Shown piece after piece: positions 5,925 to 6,774 of a stretch of 6,774 nucleotides of DNA. The notes beneath the pieces were generated by a model that was not told the DNA's origin, searched no databases, and saw nothing but the letters and a program-made list of their open reading frames with translations. Every line of letters starts with the position of its first letter. The first letter of the stretch is position 1. A program made the position numbers and the translations under genes. This stretch comes from Lachnospiraceae bacterium (GTDB lineage Bacteria > Bacillota > Clostridia > Lachnospirales > Lachnospiraceae), in NCBI GenBank assembly GCA_902363675.1, contig CABJAV010000059.1, positions 1 through 6,774 of the forward strand. The letters run 5' to 3'.

Positions 5925-6473
5925 CTATGCATATGTATCAAAACCTACCTTATTTTTAGTTGTCGCTTCTATAGCAATCATATTTTCTGTTTTTTTATCT
6001 TCTTTTTCTTTATCCTCTTTCATTCTCTCCAGCCATTTGTCAATTTCTGAATCCGTACCAGTCTCTCCAAAAATGCCACAGGTTGTCATTTCGGTTCCAT
6101 TATTCGTAAACTTAAACTCCACTGATATCAGTTTACTACCATGACTTATTGCCGCCTTCTGTGCATTTCGTATAACATCTGGCATAATTGCTAAATTTTC
6201 CTCAAGCCATTTCGCAGTTTTTTCATCTCCACATGCCTTTTGCATTACACCTCCGTCAATCAATACAGAAGCATTTTTGCATGGAGTTAAACATTTATAC
6301 TTGTTAGTCAAATACTTTGAATAGTCTGATACATTTTTAAACTTATTGGCTGAATTCATAGTGTATCCTGCATAATAATTCTTTTCACTATTCTTTGATG
6401 GCTTTACATTTTCATTTTTTACATTTCCGTATGTGTATGTATTGGCATACGATGATACTCCATTAATTCCCAT
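5925..6473 (-). CDS. DUF6033-like protein, short form (182 aa)
   Basis: ATG at 6473-6471 is preceded by AAAGGAGAG about eight bases upstream; the stop is TAG. It starts MGINGVSSYANTYTYGN, like the 257-aa relative, followed by a linker and DYSKYLTNKYK (50-60), matching YTEYLKAKYG in that protein. A core with VLIDGGVMQKACGDEKTAKW (70-89) corresponds to the PNVLETMANDPKKAA region, and VEFKFTNNGTEMTTCGIFG (118-136) to the GMVIHPDGTAHYYV strand pair. It carries three core cysteines (61, 65, 81), which is unusual. The charged helix is short (146-163), and the protein ends GFDTYA, about 75 residues short of its relative. The remnant just downstream (5764-5910) may be the missing tail. It starts 46 bases below the stop of the right-edge gene, so the two are probably co-transcribed. 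Function is unknown. Confidence 0.85.
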   Translation of the reverse strand: MGINGVSSYANTYTYGNVKNENVKPSKNSEKNYYAGYTMNSANKFKNVSDYSKYLTNKYKCLTPCKNASVLIDGGVMQKACGDEKTAKWLEENLAIMPDVIRNAQKAAISHGSKLISVEFKFTNNGTEMTTCGIFGETGTDSEIDKWLERMKEDKEKEDKKTENMIAIEATTKNKVGFDTYA

Positions 6474-6518
6474 ACTGCATCTCTCCTTTCTATTTAGCCT
6501 TGATTTTTTATTTGCAGG

Positions 6519-6774
6519 CTATTGGGTTTTGTTCGATACGCTTACTGCCATTGTAAAATTTGCCTCATAAGAAGCTACTGCCTGACTTATTGTGACAGTC
6601 TTAGCAGACGAACTACTCTCAGCCACCAATCGAGTTCTGGCATCCTGAGCGGATAACCTTTTATTTTGCGCATATTCTTCATAAGCTGTTCTTTCCGCTT
6701 GTTTTTTCTGAATCCGCTTTTTTTCCTGTTGTTTCTTTACCTGATTTTCTATTCTCTTTTTATTTTCTATTCTG
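6519..6774 (-). CDS. C-terminal 84 residues of a DUF6033-like protein (cut by window edge)
   Basis: An open frame enters at the right edge and ends at TAG 6521-6519. The visible part starts with a Lys/Arg/Gln-rich helix (RIENKKRIENQVKKQQEKK), continues through AERTAYEEYAQNKRLSAQDA, and ends with TVTISQAVASYEANFTMAVS and a short polar tail. The charged helix followed by VASYEANF matches the C-terminal layout of the 257-aa protein at 1178-1951 and of the 5764-5910 remnant, so I infer a full-length member whose core lies outside the window. No start or upstream regulation can be judged. Its 3' end is 46 bases from the next ATG, with a good ribosome binding site between, suggesting an operon. Confidence 0.75.
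   Translation of the reverse strand, partial: RIENKKRIENQVKKQQEKKRIQKKQAERTAYEEYAQNKRLSAQDARTRLVAESSSSAKTVTISQAVASYEANFTMAVSVSNKTQ

Noticed and set aside
1..6774. CRISPR array, tRNA, rRNA or insertion sequence
   Set aside because: No regularly spaced direct repeats, no cloverleaf or rRNA-like segments, and no transposase-like frame or terminal inverted repeats were seen on either strand.

Overview
The window looks like an accessory region of a low-GC Gram-positive chromosome, most likely a Lachnospiraceae/Clostridia member. The grounds are AT-rich sequence, strong AGGAG(G) ribosome binding sites, two or three proteins resembling the DUF6033 family (which I recall mainly from Lachnospiraceae), and a remnant of a clostridial-type AgrB/AgrD autoinducer module. 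The genus assignment is inference. Every credible gene is on the minus strand, so the locus reads from right to left. No tRNA, rRNA, CRISPR array, transposase or plus-strand gene was seen.

Layout in reading order. (1) 6774-6519: C-terminal end of a DUF6033-like protein, cut by the window edge. (2) 6473-5925: a short DUF6033-like protein of 182 aa. (3) 5910-5764: a headless C-terminal remnant of another DUF6033-like gene. (4) 5698-4163: a 511-aa protein with a PPC-like beta domain followed by a long helical part. (5) 4126-3744: a decayed, truncated paralogue of that PPC-like region, with an in-frame TAG and a frameshift. (6) 3617-2553: an unrecognised 354-aa soluble protein. (7) 2415-2170: what appears to be an agrB 3' end (one transmembrane segment) overlapping a 39-codon agrD-like gene that stops at TAG exactly where the family tail should continue. 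(8) 2080-1952: a strong hairpin and a structured leader. (9) 1951-1178: a full-length 257-aa DUF6033-like protein. (10) 1113-975: a small frameshifted gene whose 3' end also occurs at 2503-2558. (11) 908-834: a 24-codon ORF. (12) 824-1: the first 274 codons of an unrecognised protein running off the left edge.

The intact proteins lack signal peptides and membrane segments. They start with short, unrelated but similarly Asn/Tyr/Ser-rich N-termini. The DUF6033-like ones end in Lys/Glu/Arg-rich helices. Intact copies alternate with damaged copies of the same families, which suggests a gene array that expands and decays by recombination. I know of no established biochemical role for these families, and the idea that they form one exported or quorum-linked system is a hypothesis.
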